Source: Lachnospiraceae bacterium (lineage in GTDB: Bacteria > Bacillota_A > Clostridia > Lachnospirales > Lachnospiraceae). From it: DNA of 64,000 bases. The position numbers were made by a program, and so were the translations under genes. A model generated the notes under the pieces. It saw only the letters and a program-made list of their open reading frames with translations. It was not told the origin of the DNA and ran no database searches. Shown here in pieces: positions 42,028 through 51,037 of the stretch; within the stretch, counting starts at the first letter, position 1; each line of letters opens with the position of its first letter. The stretch is taken from NCBI GenBank assembly GCA_017620975.1, contig JAGAUD010000030.1:10560-74559 (forward strand), given 5' to 3'.

Positions 42028-42951
42028 ATGAAAAGAACTATTTTTTTACAGGATGAAAATGCAATCTGGTTAAAGGGGAACCTTCACAGTCACAGCACTA
42101 TGTCAGACGGTAAGTTGACACCGGAAGAAATGAAAGAAGCTTATAAGCATCATGGCTATGATTTTTTAGTGATCAGTGACCATGACAGATACACAGATAC
42201 AAGACATATGTCAGAAGACAATTTTACCATGGTTCAAGGATTTGAATTATATGGTAATGCAACAGATGAAAAAGATATTCATATACATCTTTTATGGGAT
42301 GATAACTTTGACGAATTTCAGCATGGACAGTATATCCATCTTCCGGAACGAACAGGGAAGGCAACCAAAGCATTTTGTGAGGAAATGAAAGCCAAGGGTG
42401 CTTATATTATGTTGAACCATCCACATTGGTCCATGTTAACCAGTGCGGAAGTGGAAGTGGATAGTTTCTATGATGCTGTTGAACTGATAAATTATGAAAC
42501 AGAGTGGCTGGAAAATGTGGGTGACGGTACCGTTTTCTGGACAGAAATGCTTTACAAAGGTGCCAGACTTTGGGGCGGCGGCAGCGATGACAATCACAAT
42601 GGACAGGAAGTAGACTCTATGTACAGTGGCTCCTTCGGCGGCTGGACAGTGGTAAAGGCGAAAGACCGCTCGCGCAATGCTATTATCGAGGCTTTGAAGA
42701 CAGGCAGTTTCTATACATCTACCGGTCCTGCCATTTACGATTTCTATGTAGAAGATGATGAGGTGCATGTGGTATGTTCGCCCTGTGAACGTATTTACAT
42801 CGGCGGCCAGCACAGATGTCATCAGCGCAAGATTGGCAGACATGTGACCGAGTTTGTGACCAAATTAAAAGGAAAAGAGAAATTTGTCCGTGCAGAGGTT
42901 ATGGACGCAGCAGGACGCAGCGCATACACCAACCCTATCTGGCTGGACTAA
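42028..42951 (+). CDS. PHP-domain phosphoesterase, copy 2
   Basis: A 307-residue paralog of the preceding gene with the same layout: His20 and His22 in LKGNLHSHSTMSDG, Asp51 and His52 in LVISDHDRY, then LNHPHWS and DDNHNG. The two differ mainly in a central stretch (residues 70-115), which here has an extra His-rich segment (KDIHIHLLWDDN). I start at 42028 (AAAGGAG upstream); the longer frame from 41887 overlaps copy 1. Such tandem diverged copies suggest two related substrates or two steps of one pathway. Cytoplasmic, no signal peptide. Confidence 0.85.
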   Translation: MKRTIFLQDENAIWLKGNLHSHSTMSDGKLTPEEMKEAYKHHGYDFLVISDHDRYTDTRHMSEDNFTMVQGFELYGNATDEKDIHIHLLWDDNFDEFQHGQYIHLPERTGKATKAFCEEMKAKGAYIMLNHPHWSMLTSAEVEVDSFYDAVELINYETEWLENVGDGTVFWTEMLYKGARLWGGGSDDNHNGQEVDSMYSGSFGGWTVVKAKDRSRNAIIEALKTGSFYTSTGPAIYDFYVEDDEVHVVCSPCERIYIGGQHRCHQRKIGRHVTEFVTKLKGKEKFVRAEVMDAAGRSAYTNPIWLD

Positions 42952-42963
42952 ATTAAGGAGATT

Positions 42964-45171
42964 ATGGCATTGATCAAGGCATTAATAAATGACATTTTAT
43001 ATCCATCGGATCAATTCACGCCCATACCTTTTTGGTTCTTTAATGACTTGCCGGATCTTGACCGAATCAGAAAACAACTGCAGGATTATGTGGAAAAAGG
43101 GGTAAATGGTATCGTGCTTCATCCCCGGATCGGGGTTCCGAAAGAAATACCGTATTTATCTGAAAAATATTTTGAGGCGATTCGTTTTATTGTAAAAACT
43201 GCTGATGAATTACAGATGAAGGTTGTATTGTACGATGAAGCCATGTACCCTTCCGGTTCTGCTCATGGTATGGTGGTGGCAGAAAATCCGGAATATGCGT
43301 CTAAGGGCATCCACCTTGTACAGGCAGGGGAGGATGCAGCCGGTGAGGTGATCGTAGCATTCAAAGATGGAAGTCGTTTGGTGTACGGATTCACCGGAGG
43401 GACCATTCGCGGCATTCATTTTGGTGAGGATGATGGAGAAGACGGAGCACCGAAATCGGCGGATATCCTGAACCCTGATGCGGTGGATGCCTTTATCCGG
43501 ATGACACATGACCGCTATTATGAGGAATTAAAAGAGTACTTTGGTAGTACAGTGATTGCCTTCTTTACAGATGAGCCCGGTGCGTTGGGAAGAAGAGCAG
43601 GACGTTTTCGTGAGTGGATTCCGGGACTGGATAAAGAAATTCTAAAAGAGGGCGGTAGTCTGGAGGAGCTTAAGGCGCTCTTTACCAAAGAGAAAAATGC
43701 AGGTACTGAGATCTATCATAGATTGATCAAAAAGTATTATAGAGAGATCTTCTATAGAAGATTGTCCGAATGGTGTCAGAACCACAATATTCTTTTGATG
43801 GGACATCCGGAAGCCAGCGATGATGTGGAAGAACAACTGTATTTTCAGATTCCGGGGCAGGATCTGATTCTGAGAAGAGTGGCACCGGAGAGCGGAGGTC
43901 TTACGGAGTTTGATTCTGTACAGGCAAAGTTGGCGGCTGATATTGCAAGGCATCTGGGTCGCAGAAGAAATGCCAATGAGTGTTTCGGTGTATGTTACCG
44001 TAACCGGATTCCGTGGTATTTCACAGCGGGGGATATGAAGTGGTATATAGACTGGCTTGGCATACGCGGAGTGAATCTGTTTGTGCCCCATGCTTTTTAC
44101 TACAGTGTGGAAGGCGCACGCAAGGATGAACGTCCGCCGGATGTGGGTCCCAACAATATCTGGTGGCCTCATTATCGCAAGATTTCCGACTATATAAAGC
44201 GGCTGTCCTATTTGATGACAGATTCGGTAAATGGTGCCGGGGTGGCAGTGTTGTGTGATAATAATCAGGTGCCTTATAAAGAGCTTGCGCTATTGTTTGA
44301 AGAGCAGGTGGAATTTAATTATTTGCCTATTGCTCTGCTTTCGGAATGTAAAATACAGGATGGAAAGCTTTGTATCAGAGAGTATCAGTATGAGGCCGTG
44401 TTGAACGTGACGAATCCGGCATGGGATGGGCTTGTACGAACAGTGACTGTGGAAGAAACGGATAATGCCGGTTTGAAATTATTTCATGATGCGGAAAGTC
44501 TGATTGCAGAAGGCAGCTATAAGACCATACATACAAACACCGCGTGCAAAGATTTGCGTGTATCTAAACTTCATAAAAATGGTGTGGAAATGTTTTTGTT
44601 TTCCAACGAAGGAAATCAAACGATTCAGACCAAGGTGAGTCTTTCTGCAGATAAGGCTGACAGCGCTTTGGCGTCAGAACATCATAAAGAGGGTATGAAA
44701 GCAGCTGTGTATGTGGATCTGTGGCGAGGGGAAGCAAGGATGAAAACCTGTGCACAAGATGGCTTATATGAGATCCTGTTGCAACCACGAGAGACAATGC
44801 TGATTGTTTTACAGCAGAATTTTGCGGATAAGACTGTAGTTGAAATGCTGCCCAAAGCAGATGCGGAAGTATTTTTAGGAGATTTTACAGATAAATTTAC
44901 TCTCATACAGAAGGAACAGAATCGTGCAGTATATATAATGAATTATGAAGCGGCTGATATTACCGGAAGGGAAGCTTTTCAGGTGCAGGCAGAAGAAATG
45001 GTGGAATGTTTCTGCAATGGTGAGTTAGCAGATGTGGCACTGTGGAGTCCTCACAGGCTGCGTATCGGCAAGTTTTTAAGAGAAGGAAACAACGAACTGA
45101 AGTTGATCATTACCGGCAGTGCTGCCAATATTTACTGTGATGTAGAGATTCCGTTCGGACTGGGAGTTTAA
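42964..45171 (+). CDS. large TIM-barrel glycoside hydrolase-like protein, family not assigned
   Basis: A 735-residue protein without signal peptide. The start PIPFWFFNDLPDLDRIRKQL, then VNGIVLHPRIGVP and VVLYDEAMYPSGSAHG, is seen in a group of predicted glycoside hydrolases distantly resembling GH106-type barrels. Candidate catalytic acids are Glu92 (YDEAMYPSG) and Glu204 (FFTDEPG). After the barrel, from about residue 450, there is a Rossmann-like and then beta-rich C-terminal part. I cannot name the reaction. Its place between two PHP proteins and a GH127-like enzyme supports a role in glycan breakdown in the cytoplasm. SD AAGGAG. Confidence 0.7.
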   Translation: MALIKALINDILYPSDQFTPIPFWFFNDLPDLDRIRKQLQDYVEKGVNGIVLHPRIGVPKEIPYLSEKYFEAIRFIVKTADELQMKVVLYDEAMYPSGSAHGMVVAENPEYASKGIHLVQAGEDAAGEVIVAFKDGSRLVYGFTGGTIRGIHFGEDDGEDGAPKSADILNPDAVDAFIRMTHDRYYEELKEYFGSTVIAFFTDEPGALGRRAGRFREWIPGLDKEILKEGGSLEELKALFTKEKNAGTEIYHRLIKKYYREIFYRRLSEWCQNHNILLMGHPEASDDVEEQLYFQIPGQDLILRRVAPESGGLTEFDSVQAKLAADIARHLGRRRNANECFGVCYRNRIPWYFTAGDMKWYIDWLGIRGVNLFVPHAFYYSVEGARKDERPPDVGPNNIWWPHYRKISDYIKRLSYLMTDSVNGAGVAVLCDNNQVPYKELALLFEEQVEFNYLPIALLSECKIQDGKLCIREYQYEAVLNVTNPAWDGLVRTVTVEETDNAGLKLFHDAESLIAEGSYKTIHTNTACKDLRVSKLHKNGVEMFLFSNEGNQTIQTKVSLSADKADSALASEHHKEGMKAAVYVDLWRGEARMKTCAQDGLYEILLQPRETMLIVLQQNFADKTVVEMLPKADAEVFLGDFTDKFTLIQKEQNRAVYIMNYEAADITGREAFQVQAEEMVECFCNGELADVALWSPHRLRIGKFLREGNNELKLIITGSAANIYCDVEIPFGLGV

Positions 45172-45194
45172 AATCAAAACAAGGAGAAAAATTT

Positions 45195-46907
45195 ATGAGT
45201 AAACCAAATTTTAAATCGTTTGATCCTGTAAATGTGGCAGAATTAGCAATTAATTATCTGACCAACATGACAGATGAAGCCAATGACTACTTACCATACT
45301 GGTTGGTATTGCCTCACAAGAAACCGGCCGAAGCAGCACACTGTAAGGTAGATGATGCAGAACTGGTTGCATCCTGGTTTGAGGGTATTTCCTGCGCAAG
45401 AGAGGTGGCAGGAACCGAAGTGGGTGCAGAGCATCAGGCTGCATTCAGAAGACATTTGATGCAGTCTTGGGGAGAGCATGGACTGCGCTATCATAAAAAA
45501 TACCCATGGACCCATACCCTTCATGCATCCTTCCATGAGATGGGATATGTACTTTCCGCTTTGAACAGATGTCTGGTATTAGACCCTAATGATGCAGAAG
45601 CAGAGGAACATGCAGCAAATTTAGTAAAAGGTATGCTGGGGGTTGCCATTCAGAGAAAGACTAGGGTGTTCTGGTCCGGTGACAGCCGGGAACCTCTGAC
45701 AGTTTACGAATTCCCTAACGATATTTATCTGCAGGATGGCGGCTTTAACATGAGCTATCATACCGGCCGTGGTGAGCAGCCGATCCGAAACGGTGTTATC
45801 GTGTACCCGCTGGTAAAGAGATACGAATTGACCGGTGATGAAAATGCATTAGAACTGGCAAAAGGTTATGTAAATTATCTGCTGGGACATTCCAGATACT
45901 TCTCTTACAATATGGAATTTTTCGGACATGTACATTCTTCCCTTTGGGTAGCATCCGGTATGATCATGATGGGCCGTTTAACCAATGAGCCATTCTATAT
46001 TAAGAAGGGTAAAGAAATATACGATTTCGTACGCACCAAGACTTCAAGCTTCGGCTGGGTTCCGGAGTTTATGAAGTGGAAGCCTATGATTGAAGAAAAC
46101 TGTGAAACCTGTTGTATCAAGGACTTGCTGGAATGTGCACATGAACTGGTGCTGTCCGGTTATGAAGAATACTGGGCAGATATCAACTCCTTCGTGCGTA
46201 ATCAGTTAGTGGAAAATCAGGTAACACATACCGGTTATGTGGTGACTGATGATAATAAAGAAGATGATAAGGCTGCCGGTATTACCTATAAGCGTCTGAA
46301 CAAGAGAATGATCGGCGGATTCTCAGGCGGTTCGCAGCCTAACTCTATGAGTCTGACCAAGTTCCGTTCGATCGCAGGATGTTGCGCAGGCTTTGCGCCC
46401 ATCGGTCTGTGGAGAGCATGGACAGTTTCTATCGGAGAAACAGAAGAAAGAGTGACTGTGAATATTCCTCTGAACAAGGATGTTCAGAAAGCAAAGGTTA
46501 GAAGCTTTTATCCCAATGAAGGCCGCATGGAAGTAACTGCCACGTCAGATACAGAAGTGGCATTCAGAACCTATGATTGGATGGGGGAAGCAGAAGATAT
46601 CAAAGTGCTGGTAAACGGTGTAGCGGCAGAAGCTGTAAAAGAAGGTGCACTTTTGGTTGTAAGTGCAAAGGCCGGTGATGTAGTGACATTAGAACATGCT
46701 GTTGAGACCGTGACTATTCCTGAGGAGGTAAGAGGTGCAGAGTACCAGATTGTTTGGAGAGGTCCGGATGTAGTGGATATCCTGCCACACGGTGAACATA
46801 TGAGACTGTATCAGAGAAATTTAGATGTGCCTTATGACGAACCTACTCCGGATGAAGTGGAATTTACCGGTGCTTCCGATTATGGCCCGACACAGCAGAA
46901 GAGATAA
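45195..46907 (+). CDS. GH127/GH146-like six-hairpin glycosidase (DUF1680-type)
   Basis: A 570-residue (alpha/alpha)6-barrel protein. In GH127 beta-L-arabinofuranosidases a zinc is held by a Glu-x-Cys pair and a Cys-Cys pair, with one Cys as nucleophile. Here Glu304 and Cys306 occur in NCETCC and Cys396-Cys397 in IAGCCAGFAP, so the metal-thiol site seems to be kept. The rest is diverged, and an extra Cys307 follows. The C-terminal 160 residues are beta sandwich-like. No signal peptide. Beta-L-arabinofuranosidase or another furanosidase activity is possible but uncertain. Confidence 0.72.
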   Translation: MSKPNFKSFDPVNVAELAINYLTNMTDEANDYLPYWLVLPHKKPAEAAHCKVDDAELVASWFEGISCAREVAGTEVGAEHQAAFRRHLMQSWGEHGLRYHKKYPWTHTLHASFHEMGYVLSALNRCLVLDPNDAEAEEHAANLVKGMLGVAIQRKTRVFWSGDSREPLTVYEFPNDIYLQDGGFNMSYHTGRGEQPIRNGVIVYPLVKRYELTGDENALELAKGYVNYLLGHSRYFSYNMEFFGHVHSSLWVASGMIMMGRLTNEPFYIKKGKEIYDFVRTKTSSFGWVPEFMKWKPMIEENCETCCIKDLLECAHELVLSGYEEYWADINSFVRNQLVENQVTHTGYVVTDDNKEDDKAAGITYKRLNKRMIGGFSGGSQPNSMSLTKFRSIAGCCAGFAPIGLWRAWTVSIGETEERVTVNIPLNKDVQKAKVRSFYPNEGRMEVTATSDTEVAFRTYDWMGEAEDIKVLVNGVAAEAVKEGALLVVSAKAGDVVTLEHAVETVTIPEEVRGAEYQIVWRGPDVVDILPHGEHMRLYQRNLDVPYDEPTPDEVEFTGASDYGPTQQKR

Positions 46908-46944
46908 AGTCCGAATTGAAAGCAGGAGGTTGAGGAAGATAAAT

Positions 46945-47919
46945 ATGATCAGAAAAATAACAAATGACCGTCCTTTTAAGATTTTAGGCTTTACAGATAC
47001 CCATTTAGATGATTATGCAGACCGTTTTGAGGTGACTCTGAAGCTGATGGCGGAGACTGTGGAGACGGAGAAGCCGGATTTAGTCGTATTTGTAGGGGAT
47101 AATGTGACCGGCGGGGACAACAGAGCGCGGGCGAAAACGTTTCAAAAGACGATGACCCAGTTGAAAATCCCTTGGGCACCTGTGCTGGGCAATCATGAAG
47201 GGGACAATCCTAAGTCAATGCTTCGCAGTGAGATGGTGGCAGAGTTTCGTAAGTCGCCTTATTGTCTGGTGCCGGAAAAGAAACCTATGCTGGCAGACGG
47301 GACAGAGGTGTTCGGAGAGACCAACTTTGTGATTCCTCTGAAAAATGAGGAGGGTAAGGAAGTATATAAGCTGATCTTTCTGGACTGCGGTCCGGATACT
47401 ACCCCAAAGGATCTGGCAAGATACGGTATCATTACCCGGAAGAAGAGTCCGGACGGATATCTGAAGGATAATCAGATCGCGTGGTACAGGGAGCAGGTCA
47501 GAGAAGACGAATGCCCGTCCATGGTATTCTGCCATGTGCCTCTTACGGAATTTATAGAAGCCTATGAAAAAGGCGAACGTGTGGCAGGTATCAACTACGA
47601 AGGTACCGGTGGTTCCCCATATAACAGCGGAATGTTTGATGCTATGCTGGAAGAAGGTAAGACCAAGATATTTGTGGTAGGGCATGATCATGTGAACGAC
47701 TCCAAGGTTCTGTACAAAGGGATTCTGCTTATGTACAACCGTATGAGCGGTATGTCTTCCTACAATACGATCAGCAAAAAAGTGGCAGACAAACTGATGC
47801 AGGGGGCAACGATTTATTATATTGATGCGGAAGGTCAGGTAACCTTTGATGATGTGATTTACGAGGACAGATATCCCCAGTATCATGATGAAATTTACAG
47901 CGTTATCCGAAAGGAATAG
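46945..47919 (+). CDS. calcineurin-like metallophosphoesterase
   Basis: A 324-residue cytoplasmic metallophosphoesterase. All motifs of the fold are present: Asp18 and His20 in FTDTHLDD, FVGDNVTGG with Asp52, GNHEGDN with Asn83 and His84, FCHVP, and VVGHDHVND. It resembles the PhoD-like/DCR2 group. These enzymes hydrolyse phosphomonoesters or phosphodiesters. SD GAGGAAG precedes ATG 46945; the frame from 46825 overlaps the previous gene and is not used. It is the third phosphoesterase-type gene of the operon. Confidence 0.9.
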   Translation: MIRKITNDRPFKILGFTDTHLDDYADRFEVTLKLMAETVETEKPDLVVFVGDNVTGGDNRARAKTFQKTMTQLKIPWAPVLGNHEGDNPKSMLRSEMVAEFRKSPYCLVPEKKPMLADGTEVFGETNFVIPLKNEEGKEVYKLIFLDCGPDTTPKDLARYGIITRKKSPDGYLKDNQIAWYREQVREDECPSMVFCHVPLTEFIEAYEKGERVAGINYEGTGGSPYNSGMFDAMLEEGKTKIFVVGHDHVNDSKVLYKGILLMYNRMSGMSSYNTISKKVADKLMQGATIYYIDAEGQVTFDDVIYEDRYPQYHDEIYSVIRKE

Positions 47920-47923
47920 ATAT

Positions 47924-48676
47924 ATGAAAATAGTAACTTTTAATGTGCGTTTTAATAATCCAAATGACGGAGAATATTCTTTTGAACATCGTAAAGAGGA
48001 AATTATCCGCCGCATTCAGGCAGAGCAGCCGGACGTGATCGGATTTCAGGAAATCAGAGACGATATGCAGCCCTGGCTGGAGGAACATATGCCGGAATAT
48101 GTCTGGGTAGGCCATGGTCGTACCACAGAACTGACCGGAGAGCATTGCCCGGTGGTTTACCGCAAGGACAAGTTTAAATTGAGAAACTTCCAGTGCTTCT
48201 GGCTGTCAGATACACCCAACGTACCGGGCAGTAAGTTTGAAGGACAGGGGTATCATCCGAGAATCTGCAACATGCTTCTTTTGTACAGCATTACAGATAA
48301 AAAGACCATGTGCGTGTTCAACACACATTTGTGCAACGAAAGTGCAGATGCTCGCAAAAAAGCTATGGAGCTGATGCTTGCAAAGGGGGATGAATTCCTT
48401 GCAGGGGAGCAGATGCCGATCTTTATTATGGGGGACTTTAATGCATTGCCCGGCTGTCCGGAGCTTGCTGCCATGGAAAACAGAGCGGATTATAAAGATG
48501 TTACAGGCCATATTCCTGTTACATTCCACGGTTTTTTCAAGAAGCCGACGGAGAAGATCGATTACATTTACGTAAACAACATGGTGAAGGTGATCAGCTG
48601 CGATACGTGGGAAAGTGAGGAAGGACATATTTGCCTGTCTGATCATTTCCCCATTGGACTGGTTTGTGAGATATAA
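47924..48676 (+). CDS. endonuclease/exonuclease/phosphatase (EEP) fold protein
   Basis: A 250-residue EEP-fold phosphoesterase, close in length to the single-domain members seen in many bacterial glycan loci. Motifs are FNVRFNN with Asn7, FQEIRDD with Glu43, FNTHLCNES, MGDFNALPG and SDHFPIGL with the catalytic Asp-His pair. Family members include nucleases, sphingomyelinase and inositol-phosphate phosphatases, so a phosphodiester or phosphomonoester of the imported ligand is the likely substrate. No signal peptide. It starts four bases after the previous stop and ends the operon; a terminator follows. Confidence 0.9.
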   Translation: MKIVTFNVRFNNPNDGEYSFEHRKEEIIRRIQAEQPDVIGFQEIRDDMQPWLEEHMPEYVWVGHGRTTELTGEHCPVVYRKDKFKLRNFQCFWLSDTPNVPGSKFEGQGYHPRICNMLLLYSITDKKTMCVFNTHLCNESADARKKAMELMLAKGDEFLAGEQMPIFIMGDFNALPGCPELAAMENRADYKDVTGHIPVTFHGFFKKPTEKIDYIYVNNMVKVISCDTWESEEGHICLSDHFPIGLVCEI

Positions 48677-48681
48677 AAAAG

Positions 48682-48718
48682 AAAGCTACGGTTACCTTAT
48701 TAGGATTGCCGTAGCTTT
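48682..48718. terminator. bidirectional terminator between the EEP and GH42 genes
   Basis: AAAGCTACGG and CCGTAGCTTT form a perfect stem around a 17-base loop that can pair further. It lies between convergent genes. Confidence 0.75.
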
Positions 48719-48739
48719 AGAGAGTAGTTTACTGTCTGC

Positions 48740-50872
48740 TTAAGTGTATCGCTGCAGTCTGATTACTGCGCTTTCATCTGCATTCAGTGTAAATTCCAAT
48801 ACACTGTCTTTCAGTTGAGCGATTGGATTACCCAGGATGAGCATGCACTCAATGTAGGAACGATCCAGATGAATACTTCCTTTTGCAGCTTTTTTACTGC
48901 TGTTGATCAGAATCAGTGCATCTGCGGAGTATTGTTCAGCATCTGTTTTCAGATAACTGACCTTGACGCCTTCAGCGGAGCAAATATTGGGACGGATTCC
49001 GGCCTGTGTACAGAGCTTCATAACAATGTTTTTCGCATCGATGCTGGAATTTGTACTGTCATTACTTATAATGTCATCGGAGATCAAGGTTCGTTTTGAA
49101 TAAGAAAGACCAAGATTTACACCGCTTAAGACAGCGCATCCATTTCCGTAATTGTTGCAGAGGATTGCCGGTGAGCCGTCCTCGTAATAATACAAAACCT
49201 GAGAGGTAACGTCACTATAATATTCAGCATGCCTGTTGCCGGCGATTTGATAACTCTTTTCGTTGTCGGAAAGGGTAACGCATTCTCTTGTGGTAAAATC
49301 AAATTCTTTACAGCCAAAAATCTCTTCAAATCCGTATCCGGGAATATGATAGGAGTGTCTGAAAGATTCATCAAAGGCACCAAAGTAAGGATCGGACAAT
49401 ATCATACCGCCTCTACGGATATATTCCTTTAATTGACCAGCCAGTTTAGGAGAGATGGCGAATGGGGAAGGGAGAATGATTAATTTATATTTTGACAGAT
49501 TTCCGGCAAATTCTTCATGAATAATATCGGTTATGATATTCTCTTCCCAAAGCATTCGGTAATAACCGCCGATACTGTCAACGGAGAATTTGTTTCCTTT
49601 TCTGTTCGTACTGTTCCAATCAGCCAGATAGGAGCGGATACTGAATACCAGAGCAACCTGAGCTTCATCATTCTGAGCGTTATTAAAGATATCCTCGTTG
49701 TCATTCAGCATTTTGCAGAGAGCGGATGCCCGTCTGGTCAGATTGGTCTCTCCACCGGCATTATCGGTGAGGGAGAAACCGCCAAATTCAGAACCATATC
49801 TTTCCTTCCTATACTGCCAGTACAACAACCCTCTTGCACCGTGGCGAATAGATTCTAAAGAGAATTTATCGAAAGTATTGTCATCAATTCGGCCTCTTTG
49901 ATTCAATCCGGTACCATTTAGCCCGGCGGTCAGCTCCGACTGCCAATATTCTTTGCCGTTTGCAGCGCATCTGGTAGCGTCACACCCAAGTCCCAGCATG
50001 CTGCAGTCGCCGGCAGATTGAGGGAATGCGCTGTATCCCCATTTGTCGAAAATCTGTGCATTTTTCCAGTCGTCGAAGGCCATTCCGCCTAATTGGGCAC
50101 AGGTTGCTGCACCGCCGCCCCATGCATGTGCAATGACCGGTTTGGTGTCACAACTTTTGATGATATCAGACCGAAATTTGATTTCTTCGGCTACATTGTC
50201 CATGTTGAATAATCTGAAATCGGCAGAATCGCTGTAAGAAGCAGTCCATCTTGGGGGTCTGACTTCATCAAAGGAAGAATAACCATATCCCCACGCATCA
50301 TTTAGTGCATGTATGTTCTGATATTTCTTCTGTAACCATACTTGAAACTTTTTGATGGATTCCGGACAGTAGCAGTAGATTCCGGAGGGAGTTTTGGTGA
50401 AATCAATCCATTGATGAGGTTCATTCATGGGTTCATAAAAAGCTACATTCTTGTATTTTTTCGTTTCTTCGATGACGCCTCGTATCAGACGTTCTTCCAT
50501 ATCCCTTACTTCCGGGTGGTCATAGCACAGACCCGGCCAGCCACCACCGGGGGTATTGGGTCGTACAGTCGGCTCAAAGGGCAGATGCTCATCGGAAATG
50601 TAAAAATATTTGGCATATTTCTTTACAGCCCACGCTGGACATGCATGCAGATGAAACAATAAGCCTACATTTAAATCATATTTTTGGGCACAGTTTAGGA
50701 AAGCAGATATGTATTCGTAGTCGATTTCGCCTTCTGCCTTTTCAATATGGCTCCAGACCATCCATGCCCGAATGGTGTTAAAGCCATATTTTTTCATGTT
50801 TTCCATATCTTGTTCCCACTGGTCTTTATGGGGGGTGATGCCTCTTAGATATTGGGTACCAAAAGTAAACAT
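48740..50872 (-). CDS. GH42-type glycosidase (beta-galactosidase-like)
   Basis: A 710-residue enzyme of the GH42 clan. The TIM barrel carries the acid/base Glu151 in FYEPMNEPHQW and the nucleophile Glu313 in YWQSELTAG, so it should be an active retaining glycosidase. A trimerisation-type middle domain and a C-terminal beta domain follow. GH42 enzymes cut beta-1,3, 1,4 and 1,6 galactosides or other beta-linked sugars; the exact linkage is not predictable. No signal peptide. SD AAGGAG precedes the ATG. Divergent from an AraC gene that probably controls it. Confidence 0.88.
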   Translation of the reverse strand: MFTFGTQYLRGITPHKDQWEQDMENMKKYGFNTIRAWMVWSHIEKAEGEIDYEYISAFLNCAQKYDLNVGLLFHLHACPAWAVKKYAKYFYISDEHLPFEPTVRPNTPGGGWPGLCYDHPEVRDMEERLIRGVIEETKKYKNVAFYEPMNEPHQWIDFTKTPSGIYCYCPESIKKFQVWLQKKYQNIHALNDAWGYGYSSFDEVRPPRWTASYSDSADFRLFNMDNVAEEIKFRSDIIKSCDTKPVIAHAWGGGAATCAQLGGMAFDDWKNAQIFDKWGYSAFPQSAGDCSMLGLGCDATRCAANGKEYWQSELTAGLNGTGLNQRGRIDDNTFDKFSLESIRHGARGLLYWQYRKERYGSEFGGFSLTDNAGGETNLTRRASALCKMLNDNEDIFNNAQNDEAQVALVFSIRSYLADWNSTNRKGNKFSVDSIGGYYRMLWEENIITDIIHEEFAGNLSKYKLIILPSPFAISPKLAGQLKEYIRRGGMILSDPYFGAFDESFRHSYHIPGYGFEEIFGCKEFDFTTRECVTLSDNEKSYQIAGNRHAEYYSDVTSQVLYYYEDGSPAILCNNYGNGCAVLSGVNLGLSYSKRTLISDDIISNDSTNSSIDAKNIVMKLCTQAGIRPNICSAEGVKVSYLKTDAEQYSADALILINSSKKAAKGSIHLDRSYIECMLILGNPIAQLKDSVLEFTLNADESAVIRLQRYT

Positions 50873-50953
50873 TTGTTGTCTCCTTCATATGTGATCTGTA
50901 CTATTATGTTACCACTGGTCAGGAATGTGGGCTCAGCGTAGATTAAGAAATAT

Positions 50954-50990
50954 TATGCAAAAACTCAGATATATTGATGAATATGCAAAG
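50954..50990. promoter_or_regulatory. direct repeats TATGCAAA between GH42 and AraC gene 3
   Basis: TATGCAAAA (50954) and TATGCAAAG (50982) are direct repeats 28 bases apart in the divergent space. AraC-family dimers often bind direct repeats. The 166-base gap shows no clear consensus promoter for either gene. Confidence 0.4.
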
Positions 50991-51037
50991 AAATGTTAAA
51001 ATCAACTATATATTACAAAATCAAGGGATGTGGAAAA

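Noticed and set aside
47215..48015. 266-codon minus-strand frame opposite the metallophosphoesterase gene
   Set aside because: Shadow frame with no family resemblance and no ribosome site; the plus strand carries all catalytic motifs.
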